From: Oscillospiraceae bacterium
GTDB lineage: Bacteria > Bacillota_A > Clostridia > Oscillospirales > WRJC01
Assembly (NCBI GenBank): GCA_009782405.1
Contig: WRJC01000002.1
Location: 1-64,000 of the forward strand
DNA: 64,000 bases
Reading direction: 5' to 3'
In this document: piece by piece, positions 1-7,827 of the stretch
Layout of the letters: each line of letters begins with the position of its first letter
Position numbering within the stretch: the first letter of the stretch is position 1
Position numbers and translations under genes: made by a program
Notes under the pieces: generated by a model
What the model was told of the DNA's origin: nothing
Seen by the model: only the letters and a program-made list of their open reading frames with translations
Databases searched by the model: none

Positions 1-1
1 A

Positions 2-631
2 TACATAACTGCGGGAGACAGCGCCTTAAAGGCGCTGGGCTATACTGACCACTCTTTCCCGCATGTCTACAAGACGGCCAAAACCGCGGCAGGTTTGCTT
101 TCGGATTTGGGCTGTGTCAGAAGGGACATGGAATTGGCCGAAATCGCGGGACTCCTCCACGACTTGGGCAATGTGGTGAGCAGAAGCTCCCACGCCCTCA
201 CGGGGGGAGTCCTCGCCGAATCCATCCTCTCGAAATACGACATGCCGCCAAACGAGATCGCCGCGGTGATGACCGCGATCGGGAACCACGACGAGGAAAC
301 CGGCCGCCCCGTGAGCGTCATAGCGGCGGCTCTCATTTTGGCCGACAAATCCGATGTGCGCAGATCGAGGGTGACCGAGAGGGATATGAACAAGATATTG
401 GCCGATATCCACGACAGGGTGAACTATGCGGTCACAAGCGGAGACATTTCGGTGCGCGCGGGCGAAGGCGGCGCTAAAAAAATAGTCCTCGACCTCCATA
501 TCGATGCTTCGGTATGCTCGGTCATGGACTATTTTGAAATATTTTTGACAAGGATGCTGATGTGCCGCAGGGCGGCGGCCTATCTCGACGCGCAGTTCGA
601 GCTTATCATAAACGACCTGAAGATCATGTGA
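2..631 (+). CDS. HD-domain phosphohydrolase-like protein (5' partial)
   Basis: The frame is open from base 2, so the true start lies upstream of the window; 209 codons are visible. The metal-binding pattern of the HD superfamily is present: His17 and His21 (HSFPHV), the HD doublet at 53-54 in LLHDLGN, a further NHDEE near 97 and an Asp in ADKSD near 117. HD proteins hydrolyse phosphomonoesters or phosphodiesters of nucleotides; the substrate cannot be told here. No membrane segment is seen in the visible part, so it is probably cytoplasmic. It ends 70 bp before the deacetylase gene on the same strand and may share its transcript. The family call is sound; the function is not assigned. Confidence 0.8.
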   Translation, partial: YITAGDSALKALGYTDHSFPHVYKTAKTAAGLLSDLGCVRRDMELAEIAGLLHDLGNVVSRSSHALTGGVLAESILSKYDMPPNEIAAVMTAIGNHDEETGRPVSVIAAALILADKSDVRRSRVTERDMNKILADIHDRVNYAVTSGDISVRAGEGGAKKIVLDLHIDASVCSVMDYFEIFLTRMLMCRRAAAYLDAQFELIINDLKIM

Positions 632-701
632 TGATCCAGCCCGGGTCTGGGCAATGAACTGTTTGACATAACAATAAAAATCGAATGAAAGACAAAATCA
701 T

Positions 702-1766
702 ATGAAAAAAAAGATGATATTTGCCACGTTCGCCATAGTTGCGGTCCTGGTCGCGCTCGCTTCAGTTTTTTGCCTCATGCTTTTGAATCCAGCGGACAAG
801 ATTCCCAAGGCGGATGATCTGGAATTGTTTGTTTTGTCCGAAACCGAGCCAAAAACCCAAGCCTCGACTTTTTTGGAAACGGAAATGCTCGCGTGGAAGG
901 AAAAAAAGCCAAGCTATGAGCCGCCCCCCGCCGAAACCAACGAAACGGATGCTGCGGAAACGGCCGTAAAACCCGAGGAGCGGCCTCCCGAAACGCAGGA
1001 GCCAACCAAAGCGCCCGCCACCGAGGAACTCATACTAAAAAAATTCGTCTCGCTCGCCTCTGATCCGCCGCCCGAGCCAGAGACGCTCCCCCCCACCGAG
1101 CCGCCTCCTCCTCCACCGCCCCCGCCACCCCCGCCGCCACCGCAGATTCATAACGATGGAACCGAAAAATTTTTGGTCATCTCGTTTGACGACGGGCCGG
1201 GGCCGCACACCGAGAGGCTGCTCAAAATACTCGCCGACAACAACGCCAAAGCCACGTTTTTCGTGGTGGGCTACAAAGTCTCGTCATATGCGGAGACCAT
1301 AAGGCACATGGTCGAACAGGGGCACGAAGTCGCGGGCCATTCCTGGAACCACCCCTACCTCACCAGGTCGGGCAGCGAAACGATAAAACGGGAGCTGCAA
1401 TCCACCAGCGACGCCATCTATGAAGTCACCGGGACCAGATATATGTTTTACCGGGCCCCATACGGCTCCTACAACGCCAACGTAAAAAACATCTCGCAGC
1501 AATTGGGCTTTTCGCTCATCCAATGGAACATCGACGTGCTCGACTGGAAGCTTCGGAACGCGAATTCGGTATACAACAACATCATGTCGATGGCCAAGGA
1601 CGGAGGGGTGATCTGCGTCCATGACGTGCATTCCACCACCGTGGACGCCATGGAGCGCGCGATACCTGACCTGATCGCCTCAGGCTACACGCTGCTAACG
1701 GTCACGGAGATGTTCGGATCCATGGAGCCTGGGCTCGTATACTACAACAGGGGCTATTCCAAATGA
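702..1766 (+). CDS. Membrane-anchored polysaccharide deacetylase (NodB homology domain)
   Basis: This 354-residue protein has a Lys-led hydrophobic anchor (about residues 5-28), a long Pro/Glu/Thr-rich stalk ending in a run of 14 prolines near 133-147, and a NodB domain from about 155. Catalytic features are visible: SFDDGPG (Asp163, Asp164), the metal histidines in HSWNH (213 and 217), RAPYGSYN, and a late His in CVHDVH. Carbohydrate esterase family 4 enzymes remove N-acetyl groups from peptidoglycan, chitin or capsule; with an external catalytic domain, cell-wall glycan is the likely substrate (inference). The stop overlaps the next start as ATGA, so the pair is translationally coupled. The stalk and anchor resemble those of the next gene. 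Confidence 0.92.
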   Translation: MKKKMIFATFAIVAVLVALASVFCLMLLNPADKIPKADDLELFVLSETEPKTQASTFLETEMLAWKEKKPSYEPPPAETNETDAAETAVKPEERPPETQEPTKAPATEELILKKFVSLASDPPPEPETLPPTEPPPPPPPPPPPPPPQIHNDGTEKFLVISFDDGPGPHTERLLKILADNNAKATFFVVGYKVSSYAETIRHMVEQGHEVAGHSWNHPYLTRSGSETIKRELQSTSDAIYEVTGTRYMFYRAPYGSYNANVKNISQQLGFSLIQWNIDVLDWKLRNANSVYNNIMSMAKDGGVICVHDVHSTTVDAMERAIPDLIASGYTLLTVTEMFGSMEPGLVYYNRGYSK

Positions 1767-2890
1767 AAAAAAAGACAATAATATACGCGTCAATTGCAGT
1801 ATTTATGGCAATCGCCGCGGTTTTGGGATATATGCTGCCGCATTCCGCCGCCAAAACCCCAAAGGCGGCGGATCTGCCGGTTTTGGCAACCGAAACCGAA
1901 ACCGAGAACTCGACCTTTTTGGAAGCGAAAATAATGGAGCGGAAATATAGTGAGGCGGCGGTTGCTGAAATTGAAATTGAAGTCGCCGCCAAATCTGCGC
2001 CCGAATCGGCCGAAATTCCCAATGAGCAACCCGCGCCGACTCAGAATCCGACCGCGGCGCCCGCCACCGAGGAGCTCATGCTCAAAAAATTGGTGTCGCT
2101 CGCCTCGGACCCGCCGCCCGAGCCAGAGACGCTTCCGCCCACCGAGCCACCTCCACCGCCGCCCCCGCAGATTCATAACGACGGAACCGAATCCGCCACT
2201 TCCGCGCCGCCTCCGCCTCCTCCCCCGCCGGCCCATGATTATGAAACCGCAGCGCCTTTTAGCGACGTCGTCCCAGAGCCTTATGGATACTTCAGGGATA
2301 TACTCATGCTCGGTGACTCGATGACCACGGGTTTCGACATGTACAGGAGCTCGATAAAATTCGAGGGCAAAGACGTGCTCCGGGATGTGAGCGTGGTCGC
2401 CGTGGTGAGCTATGGAGTCAACAACGCCCTGAGGGAAATATCGAACAGATCGATCCACCCATACTTCATGGGCAAGCAGACCAGGCCCGAGGACATAATA
2501 GCCACAAAAGATTCGAAATATGTCTGCATATGCCTTGGCATCAACGATCTCGTCTGGCAACCGGTCGATGGTTTCATAAAGAGCTACGCGACCCTTGTCG
2601 ATAGGATAAAAGAAAAAAGCCCGGACAAAACAATCGTGGTGATGTCACTGACCCCGATTGTGGCCGGATCGGGCGAAGGCGAGCTCACCAATGCCAAAAT
2701 AACGGAGGCGAACGCCGCTCTTTCGCGCTTCGCCGCTGGCAACGGCTTCCCGTTTCTCGATTACGCGGCGGCGTTAAGGGACTCCCAGAACAGCCTGCCC
2801 AGAAACTTTTCCTCGGACGGCTATTGCCATTTTACGATAGCCGCATACAACAAGCTCGTGGAATATATGCTCACCCATCCTTTGGGGTAG
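1763..2890 (+). CDS. Membrane-anchored SGNH/GDSL-family hydrolase
   Basis: This 375-residue protein has a hydrophobic N-terminal anchor (about 5-22), a Pro-rich stalk, and an SGNH hydrolase domain from about 178. Block I LMLGDSMT places the nucleophile at Ser186; block III is the Asn in GIND near 258; the catalytic Asp/His pair lies in DGYCHFT near 352-356. SGNH enzymes are esterases or O-acetylesterases. An external one beside a NodB deacetylase suggests removal of O-acetyl groups from wall glycan (inference). The anchor and stalk are homologous to those of the upstream gene, with long identical stretches around TLPPTEPPPPPPP and QIHNDGTE, although the catalytic domains are unrelated. The 3' end overlaps the convergent ABC gene by 20 bp. 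Confidence 0.9.
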   Translation: MKKKTIIYASIAVFMAIAAVLGYMLPHSAAKTPKAADLPVLATETETENSTFLEAKIMERKYSEAAVAEIEIEVAAKSAPESAEIPNEQPAPTQNPTAAPATEELMLKKLVSLASDPPPEPETLPPTEPPPPPPPQIHNDGTESATSAPPPPPPPPAHDYETAAPFSDVVPEPYGYFRDILMLGDSMTTGFDMYRSSIKFEGKDVLRDVSVVAVVSYGVNNALREISNRSIHPYFMGKQTRPEDIIATKDSKYVCICLGINDLVWQPVDGFIKSYATLVDRIKEKSPDKTIVVMSLTPIVAGSGEGELTNAKITEANAALSRFAAGNGFPFLDYAAALRDSQNSLPRNFSSDGYCHFTIAAYNKLVEYMLTHPLG

Positions 2891-4727
2891 AAACCCCGTC
2901 GTACCATCCCGCCTGCGCCGCGTACATATGGGCATAGAGTCCGCCTCTCGCGAGAAGTTCGTCGTGGGTGCCGATCTCGGCGATTTTGCCCTCGCGCATC
3001 ACCACGATGCGCCGGGCTATCTTCGCCGATCCCATCCTGTGCGTGACTATGATCGCGGTTTTGTCTTCGGCGATTTCCACGAATTTTTTGTATATCGCGC
3101 TCTCCTCGATCGGGTCGATCGCCGCCGTGGGCTCATCGAGCACTATCAGGTCGCTGTCGCGGTAGAAGCCCCTGGCCAAGGCTACCCTCTGCCACTGGCC
3201 GCCGGACAAATCGACCCCGTCGAACTCGCGGGAGAGCATCGTGTCCAAGGCTTCGGGGAAGGTGTCTTTGTCGCCGTGGCCTATGTGGTTCTCCGCCAGC
3301 TTTCGCTCGATCTTGCCGTCGCCGCCCTCGTCCCCGAAGTCCGCTATCTGCACGTTTTCCCGAAGGGTCAGCGCGTACCGCTGGTATTTCTGGAAAACGC
3401 CGGACACATTTTCGAAAAGCGATTTGTAGCTCGCCAGATTTGTGTCGGTTTTGCCGATTCTCACGCTGCCCGCGGTGGGCTTGTACAACCCGGTGAGCAG
3501 CTTCGTCAGCGTGGTCTTCCCCGCCCCGTTCTCGCCCACGATCGCTATCGTCTCGCCCGGCGTTATGTCGAGGCTTATATCCGCCAGCGAATCCGCTTCG
3601 GCGTTCGGGTACCTGAAGCCCGCCCCGATCAGGCTTATCCCCTCTTTTTTGCTTATGCTCAGATGTTCCCTGTTGTCCGAGGGCATATCCAAAAATCTGA
3701 GAAAATTTCTTATCTGGCCGAAATTGTTGGCGAGGGTGCCCAAATGCTTGCTTATCACTTCGTTCATGATGGCAAACAGCATCCCGATCGAGTTGTACAC
3801 CGCCGCGAACGCCCCCACCGATATCTCCCCGTCCAAAAGATATTTCACCAACAAAAACATGATCCCCCCATAGCCTAAAAGCGAAAGCGTGTTGAATCCG
3901 AAATCGATCAGTGCGCTTCTTTTGTTCGCGCCCCAGACCGCGGCGTTGAGCGACTTGACCGAGTCCTCGAGCAGGCTTTTGAGATACCTGAAAGACCCGA
4001 GGTTTTTGGTCTCTTTGTAATAGCCCTTGCCGCAGGCCGCGTCGTTGTAGGCGCCGAACTCGCGCCTGATCGGCGCGACTTTGTCCTCGAGCTTGGAAAA
4101 CACGGACGAGCGCAATATCTGAGCGGTCAGCACCGGCGCGAACACGAACAGCAGGCAGAGTATAAGGGTCGGTTTGAGGGCGGTCAGGTAAAAGCCCATG
4201 AAGATGAAATACGGCAGATAAAAGCTGAGCACGGTGGAAGTGGCTATATGGAAATGTATCGCCGAGTCCGCGCCGTTCGCCGCCTTGTTTATGTCGTCGA
4301 GCCGTTTGGGGTTCTCATATTCCACCGGGTCGATTTGCGATGATTTTTTGTTTATCTCGGAGTTCATAAACCCTAAAACCCTTTTCCACTGAACCATGTG
4401 GGTAAAATTGTGCACCGCGTTCAAAAGATCGGTGGCAAGCCTGACCGCGACAAATATAAAAAGCGCGGCTATGACTCCGCCGACGGTTTCGCTTCCGGTC
4501 GACGCCCTGTAGACGGCGTCGAAAAACAGCTGCGCCACCATGACGTTCGCGCCGTGCGACACCCCGTGAATTACGCTCACGGCTTGGTTGGCGATGTAAT
4601 ACGAGGGTTTTGACTTGAAGCATATCGGATATATTTTTTTTATCATGTAAAATATATTTATCGGATCTTTTTCTTTTTTTGGCGGGACATCGGGGACGAT
4701 GTCCCCTACGGCCGGTTTTTTAGGCAT
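2871..4727 (-). CDS. ABC exporter half-transporter, permease fused to ATPase
   Basis: This 618-residue protein has a six-helix type-IV exporter domain (about 40-330) and a nucleotide-binding domain with Walker A GENGAGKTT, signature LSGGQWQR, Walker B LIVLDEPTAAID, and the H-loop in VTHRM. Both ATPase motifs are canonical. The start at 4727 has AAAGGAGG eight bases upstream. It overlaps the preceding exporter gene by 8 bp, so the two probably form a heterodimer. The first 20 or so residues are Pro/Lys-rich and are partly encoded by a palindrome (4684-4705), unlike typical relatives. It is the third gene of the thiT transcript, whose leader carries a TPP riboswitch. The substrate is unknown; peptide, lipid or vitamin-related export are all possible. 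Confidence 0.92.
   Translation of the reverse strand: MPKKPAVGDIVPDVPPKKEKDPINIFYMIKKIYPICFKSKPSYYIANQAVSVIHGVSHGANVMVAQLFFDAVYRASTGSETVGGVIAALFIFVAVRLATDLLNAVHNFTHMVQWKRVLGFMNSEINKKSSQIDPVEYENPKRLDDINKAANGADSAIHFHIATSTVLSFYLPYFIFMGFYLTALKPTLILCLLFVFAPVLTAQILRSSVFSKLEDKVAPIRREFGAYNDAACGKGYYKETKNLGSFRYLKSLLEDSVKSLNAAVWGANKRSALIDFGFNTLSLLGYGGIMFLLVKYLLDGEISVGAFAAVYNSIGMLFAIMNEVISKHLGTLANNFGQIRNFLRFLDMPSDNREHLSISKKEGISLIGAGFRYPNAEADSLADISLDITPGETIAIVGENGAGKTTLTKLLTGLYKPTAGSVRIGKTDTNLASYKSLFENVSGVFQKYQRYALTLRENVQIADFGDEGGDGKIERKLAENHIGHGDKDTFPEALDTMLSREFDGVDLSGGQWQRVALARGFYRDSDLIVLDEPTAAIDPIEESAIYKKFVEIAEDKTAIIVTHRMGSAKIARRIVVMREGKIAEIGTHDELLARGGLYAHMYAAQAGWYDGVSTPKDG
4684..4705. repeat. REP-like palindrome inside a coding start
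   Basis: GGGACATCG and CGATGTCCC form a perfect 9-bp inverted repeat around a 4-base loop. It encodes residues 8 to 15 or so of the downstream ABC protein. G/C-rich palindromes of this look are common as intergenic REP-type elements; here the palindrome is in frame inside the gene. Confidence 0.6.
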
Positions 4728-6642
4728 GGGTTTCGCCTCCTTTGCCGGGTGGCATAAATTTTGTACGTGCGGGCAGACCAGAGGCCTGCCCCTCCGCTTT
4801 CACATTCGTTACGTTGTCGGTTGCGTACCATTCGGCCTGGCTCGCGAACATTTCGGCATAAATGCCTCCCTTTGCCATAAGCTCGGCAAAACTGCCGGTT
4901 TCCGCCGCCCGGCCTTCGGATATCACTATTATCTCGTCGGCGAGTTTCGTCGAGCCCAGCCTGTGGCTGATGAATATCGTTATGCCGCGCGATTCGCCCG
5001 TCCGGTTCTGGCTTACTATCTCCCCGAACTGCTCGTAGACCTTGCATTCGGAAACCGGGTCGAGGGCTGCGGTGGGCTCGTCGAGGATTTTGAGCGGCGC
5101 GGGGTTGACGATAAGGCGAGCCAAAGCGACCTTCTGCCATTCGCCGCCGGACAGATCCACTCCGTCCTCTTTTATTTTCGTTATCGGGGTCTCGTATTTT
5201 TTCGGCAGCTTTTCGACAGTTTCGGCGAGCCCGATTGTATCGACGGCTTCCTCGACTTTTTCGCGGTTTTCCATGTCGTTTGCATTCCCTATGGCTATAT
5301 TGTGGTAAAAATCGAGCGGGTAGCGGCAAAAATCCTGGTATACCACCGCCGAAAGCGCTTTCATTTCGGGCTGCGAGTATTCTCTGAGCTCTTTGCCGTC
5401 GATTTTTATCTCGCCCTCGTATTCCTTGTACAGCCCGGTGAGCAGTTTTGTGAGAGTGGTCTTGCCCGCGCCGTTTACCCCGACTATGGCGTAATGGCGG
5501 CCCGATTGCAGTTTGGCGCTGAAATTTTTCAGTATGTAAGGCTCGGTTCCGGGGTATCTGAAGCTGACGTTTGCAAATTCTATCGAATTGAGGGCGGGCG
5601 CTTCCCGGCCCGGCAGGCAGGCGGCGTCCTCTTCGGTTTCAAATTCCAGAAATTTGTTCAAATCTTTGAGATACTCGAACTTATATTTGAAATCGCCTAT
5701 CTGCCACGAGAGGCTCCACTGCATCTGCATACTCAGCCCGAAGACCGCGTTCACGATAGCGGTGAACATCCCTATCGACAACCTGATTTCCCCGCTCGCA
5801 TCGGGAAATATGGCCATCGGCAGCAGTATGGATATCACCACCGCCCCGGAAACAAAGGCGAGCATTCCCGTGGCCTTTGTGTTGATCCACATTTTTCTTT
5901 CCACTTTTTTGCGCTCGATGCGCGAAAACTCATATTTGCTTTTGTATTGCTCGTCCATTTTTTTTGTGTAGCCGTACACATAGCGCTCCTCTATCGTGTC
6001 CCTGCCGGTCAAAATCCCCCCGATATAGCCCACTTTCCGGTCGATCTTGGTCATTTCCTTGTCTGTGTCATATCGCTTTTTGCCGAATTTGTACGATATG
6101 AATACCGACGGCGCGCAGGTCACCGCAAATACCAAAGAGGCCCACCACAGCTGCATTCCGAGCACGACCACAAAACCGATGATCTGCGCGATCAGGTTCC
6201 AGGCGCCGAATATCTGGTCGAAAAATCCCTGCAGATTGCCCTCGAAACCGCCCGTCGCGCGGTTTATGACATCCACGCTCTCCTGATTTTCGTAATACCT
6301 GAATTTGACCGAGGCCATTTTTTCGGCGACTGCGGGCGCCACGATTTTTTTTATCTTGTTTTGCGCCCGTGTGTTTAGCATTCCCATCAGTATTTCGATA
6401 TAGTAGTTTACGAGCATGATCGAAACGATCACGCAAAGCGGAAGAAATATCGACCCTATATCGCCCTCGCCGCCGATTGTGGCGATCGCCGAGTCGATGA
6501 AGGCCGCGACCATCAGCATATTGAGCGTGGGCAGCGCCGAGCCCACGAGGTTTCTTATGATTTTAACCGTGACCGCGACGGGGACCAGCTTGAAGTACGC
6601 GACCACCACGGACAAATAGCCGTATTTTTTCTTCCACAGCAT
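4720..6642 (-). CDS. ABC exporter half-transporter, permease fused to ATPase
   Basis: This 640-residue protein has a six-helix permease domain (about 15-310) and an ATPase with GVNGAGKTT (Walker A), LSGGEWQK (signature), LKILDEPTAALD (Walker B) and ISHRLG (H-loop). The start at 6642 lies 7 bp after the thiT stop, and its ribosome site AAGGA sits inside the last thiT codons, so translation is coupled to thiT. The final 30 or so residues extend past the usual family end (ASQAEWYA) and are partly encoded by a palindrome at 4771-4791. Together with the next gene it should make a heterodimeric exporter. Co-transcription with a riboswitch-controlled thiamine transporter is the only hint of substrate. 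Confidence 0.92.
   Translation of the reverse strand: MLWKKKYGYLSVVVAYFKLVPVAVTVKIIRNLVGSALPTLNMLMVAAFIDSAIATIGGEGDIGSIFLPLCVIVSIMLVNYYIEILMGMLNTRAQNKIKKIVAPAVAEKMASVKFRYYENQESVDVINRATGGFEGNLQGFFDQIFGAWNLIAQIIGFVVVLGMQLWWASLVFAVTCAPSVFISYKFGKKRYDTDKEMTKIDRKVGYIGGILTGRDTIEERYVYGYTKKMDEQYKSKYEFSRIERKKVERKMWINTKATGMLAFVSGAVVISILLPMAIFPDASGEIRLSIGMFTAIVNAVFGLSMQMQWSLSWQIGDFKYKFEYLKDLNKFLEFETEEDAACLPGREAPALNSIEFANVSFRYPGTEPYILKNFSAKLQSGRHYAIVGVNGAGKTTLTKLLTGLYKEYEGEIKIDGKELREYSQPEMKALSAVVYQDFCRYPLDFYHNIAIGNANDMENREKVEEAVDTIGLAETVEKLPKKYETPITKIKEDGVDLSGGEWQKVALARLIVNPAPLKILDEPTAALDPVSECKVYEQFGEIVSQNRTGESRGITIFISHRLGSTKLADEIIVISEGRAAETGSFAELMAKGGIYAEMFASQAEWYATDNVTNVKAEGQASGLPARTKFMPPGKGGETHA
4771..4791. 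repeat. REP-like palindrome inside a coding end
   Basis: GGGCAGACC and GGCCTGCCC form a 9-bp inverted repeat with one mismatch around a 3-base loop. It falls in the C-terminal extension of the 640-residue exporter protein, 66 bp from the similar palindrome in the next gene. Confidence 0.55.
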
Positions 6643-6649
6643 AAAAAAA

Positions 6650-7264
6650 TCATTCCTTAATGTTTATAGCCGAGAGCGCCGTGACAACTGCGGGCGCGGC
6701 CACCAAGGTTATGGCCGTTTCCGGCAGCATGAACTGCATATTGTAGACCAGGGAATAGACCAGCGCCCCAACCGTATGGACATATTCGTTCCAGTTGCCC
6801 GCTTTCGTTATCGCGTGCCATATGATAGCCCCGGCCACCACGTGCGATATGTACCGAAGCACGCAGACCAAAAGCGCGGCAGCAGACGCAAAGGCGATTT
6901 TTTTGCCGCGATTTCGGGTTTTGTCGAGCGCGGATTTGAAAAACCCCGCCGTTCCGATGACCGTGAAAGCCACGATATAATCGAGCAGCGCGCAGATCAT
7001 CATGTTTTTCGCGCCGGCCACTCCCCAGCCCGAAAGCTTTGAAACATCGAACATAAACTGGGTCATAGAATAGACAAAAGCGGTGCCGAAGCCCCAGGCG
7101 CACCCGTGCCGAAGCCCGATAATTATGATCGGCACCATCGAAAAAAGGGTCACCGAACCGCCCAAGGGAGCTCTGTAGATAATCGCATACTCCGAAAGCG
7201 CCGCCGAAAGCGCGACCATGACCGCGCACTCGATTAAAATTCTCAGATTTTTTTGGTTTTGCAT
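6650..7264 (-). CDS. thiT: Energy-coupling-factor thiamine transporter S component ThiT
   Basis: This 204-residue protein of about six membrane helices carries the ThiT hallmark GGSVTLFSMVPI near 35-46. His141 and Trp149 (RYISHVVAGAIIW) and Tyr170 and Asn175 (YSLVYN) show the spacing of the thiamine-contacting residues known from Lactococcus ThiT (His125, Trp133, Tyr146, Asn151). ThiT captures thiamine and needs the shared EcfA/EcfA'/EcfT module, which is not in this window. The TPP riboswitch at 7487-7571 is on the same strand upstream, which independently supports the assignment. It is followed after 7 bp by two exporter-type ABC genes. The ribosome site AAGGA lies 12 bases before the ATG. 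Confidence 0.93.
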   Translation of the reverse strand: MQNQKNLRILIECAVMVALSAALSEYAIIYRAPLGGSVTLFSMVPIIIIGLRHGCAWGFGTAFVYSMTQFMFDVSKLSGWGVAGAKNMMICALLDYIVAFTVIGTAGFFKSALDKTRNRGKKIAFASAAALLVCVLRYISHVVAGAIIWHAITKAGNWNEYVHTVGALVYSLVYNMQFMLPETAITLVAAPAVVTALSAINIKE

Positions 7265-7298
7265 AAAAACGCACCATCCTTATTTACGTGAAATAAAC

Positions 7299-7334
7299 TT
7301 GACCGCGAAAAACAATCTAACCAAACGCGGTCAA
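7299..7334 (-). other. Hairpin in the thiT leader
   Basis: TTGACCGCG (7299-7307) and CGCGGTCAA (7326-7334) form a perfect 9-bp stem with an 18-base loop, just upstream of the thiT ribosome site. There is no T run after it on the minus strand, so it is not a classical terminator. It may belong to the riboswitch expression platform or control initiation (inference). Confidence 0.5.
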
Positions 7335-7384
7335 AATATTTCAAGGACAGTGAATCGGCGAATAATTCATCCTCGCGACATAAT

Positions 7385-7486
7385 GTGTAACGAATGTGAA
7401 CGATAGTTCACATACAGTTCACACCAATCAATAGTGTAACGAATGTGAACGCATAAGCGTTCACATGCAGTTCACACCAATTAATA
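7385..7486 (-). repeat. Two tandem long-hairpin units between riboswitch and thiT
   Basis: Two similar units of 49 and 53 bp lie head to tail (7385-7433 and 7434-7486). Each starts GTGTAACGAATGTGAACG on the plus strand and ends GTTCACAC plus a short AT-rich tail. Within each unit the two halves are nearly complementary, giving an imperfect stem of about 18-20 bp; the second unit has the tight core GTGAACGC-ataa-GCGTTCAC. They sit between the aptamer and thiT, so both would be transcribed as consecutive hairpins. No copy was noticed elsewhere in the window. Confidence 0.75.
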
Positions 7487-7571
7487 CTCCCTACGTTGGC
7501 ATTACCCATATCAGGTTAATAAGGGACAGTCATTGTTCGCTGACATCTCAGCCGTTTCCGGCGCCCCCGAT
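7487..7571 (-). promoter_or_regulatory. TPP riboswitch (THI element)
   Basis: Read on the minus strand, the conserved blocks occur in order: GGGGGCGCC, GGCTGAGA, ACCTGATATGGGTAATGCC and CGTAGGGAG. These are the core of the thiamine pyrophosphate aptamer. It begins about 18 bases after the predicted transcription start and lies 220 bp upstream of thiT. TPP binding would be expected to lower expression of thiT and the two exporter genes behind it. The expression platform is unusually long because of the tandem hairpins at 7385-7486. Confidence 0.94.
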
Positions 7572-7595
7572 TATTTATGCGGTTTTACAATTGCC

Positions 7596-7624
7596 ATTTT
7601 ACCACATTTGAAAACTTTTGTCAA
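7596..7624 (-). promoter_or_regulatory. Sigma-A promoter of the riboswitch-thiT operon
   Basis: On the minus strand: TTGACA (7624-7619), a 17-bp spacer ending TGG, then TAAAAT (7601-7596). This is an extended -10 promoter placed just upstream of the TPP aptamer. Confidence 0.8.
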
Positions 7625-7737
7625 CCTTCTTTGCGAAAATTTTTGAAACAAAAACAAAGCAAATATGCCCGTATCAAAAGAAAAACAAAGCAAAACGGAG
7701 ATAATATAAAAATTTTCGTGTTTTTTCGCAAATTCCC

Positions 7738-7766
7738 TTGACAAAACCAAAAAAATCATGTATAAT
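7738..7766 (+). promoter_or_regulatory. Consensus sigma-A promoter of rplM-rpsI
   Basis: TTGACA (7738-7743), a 17-bp spacer and TATAAT (7761-7766) match the consensus exactly. The leader to rplM is about 55 bases and A-rich, with no evident structure. Together with the minus-strand promoter at 7596-7624, the riboswitch and the hairpins, this accounts for the 563-bp gap between thiT and rplM. Confidence 0.9.
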
Positions 7767-7827
7767 GTAAAAGTTAAAAAAACAATCAAAAGTTTATTAA
7801 TACGAATTAACACGGAGGAAACATTCG

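Noticed and set aside
4699..6378. 559-codon open frame on the plus strand
   Set aside because: It lies opposite the 640-residue ABC exporter gene, has no recognisable domain and is a shadow of its codon pattern.
7571..7813. 80-codon minus-strand frame upstream of rplM
   Set aside because: It overlaps the TPP aptamer edge and both promoters in AT-rich DNA, with low-complexity Phe/Leu/Lys content.
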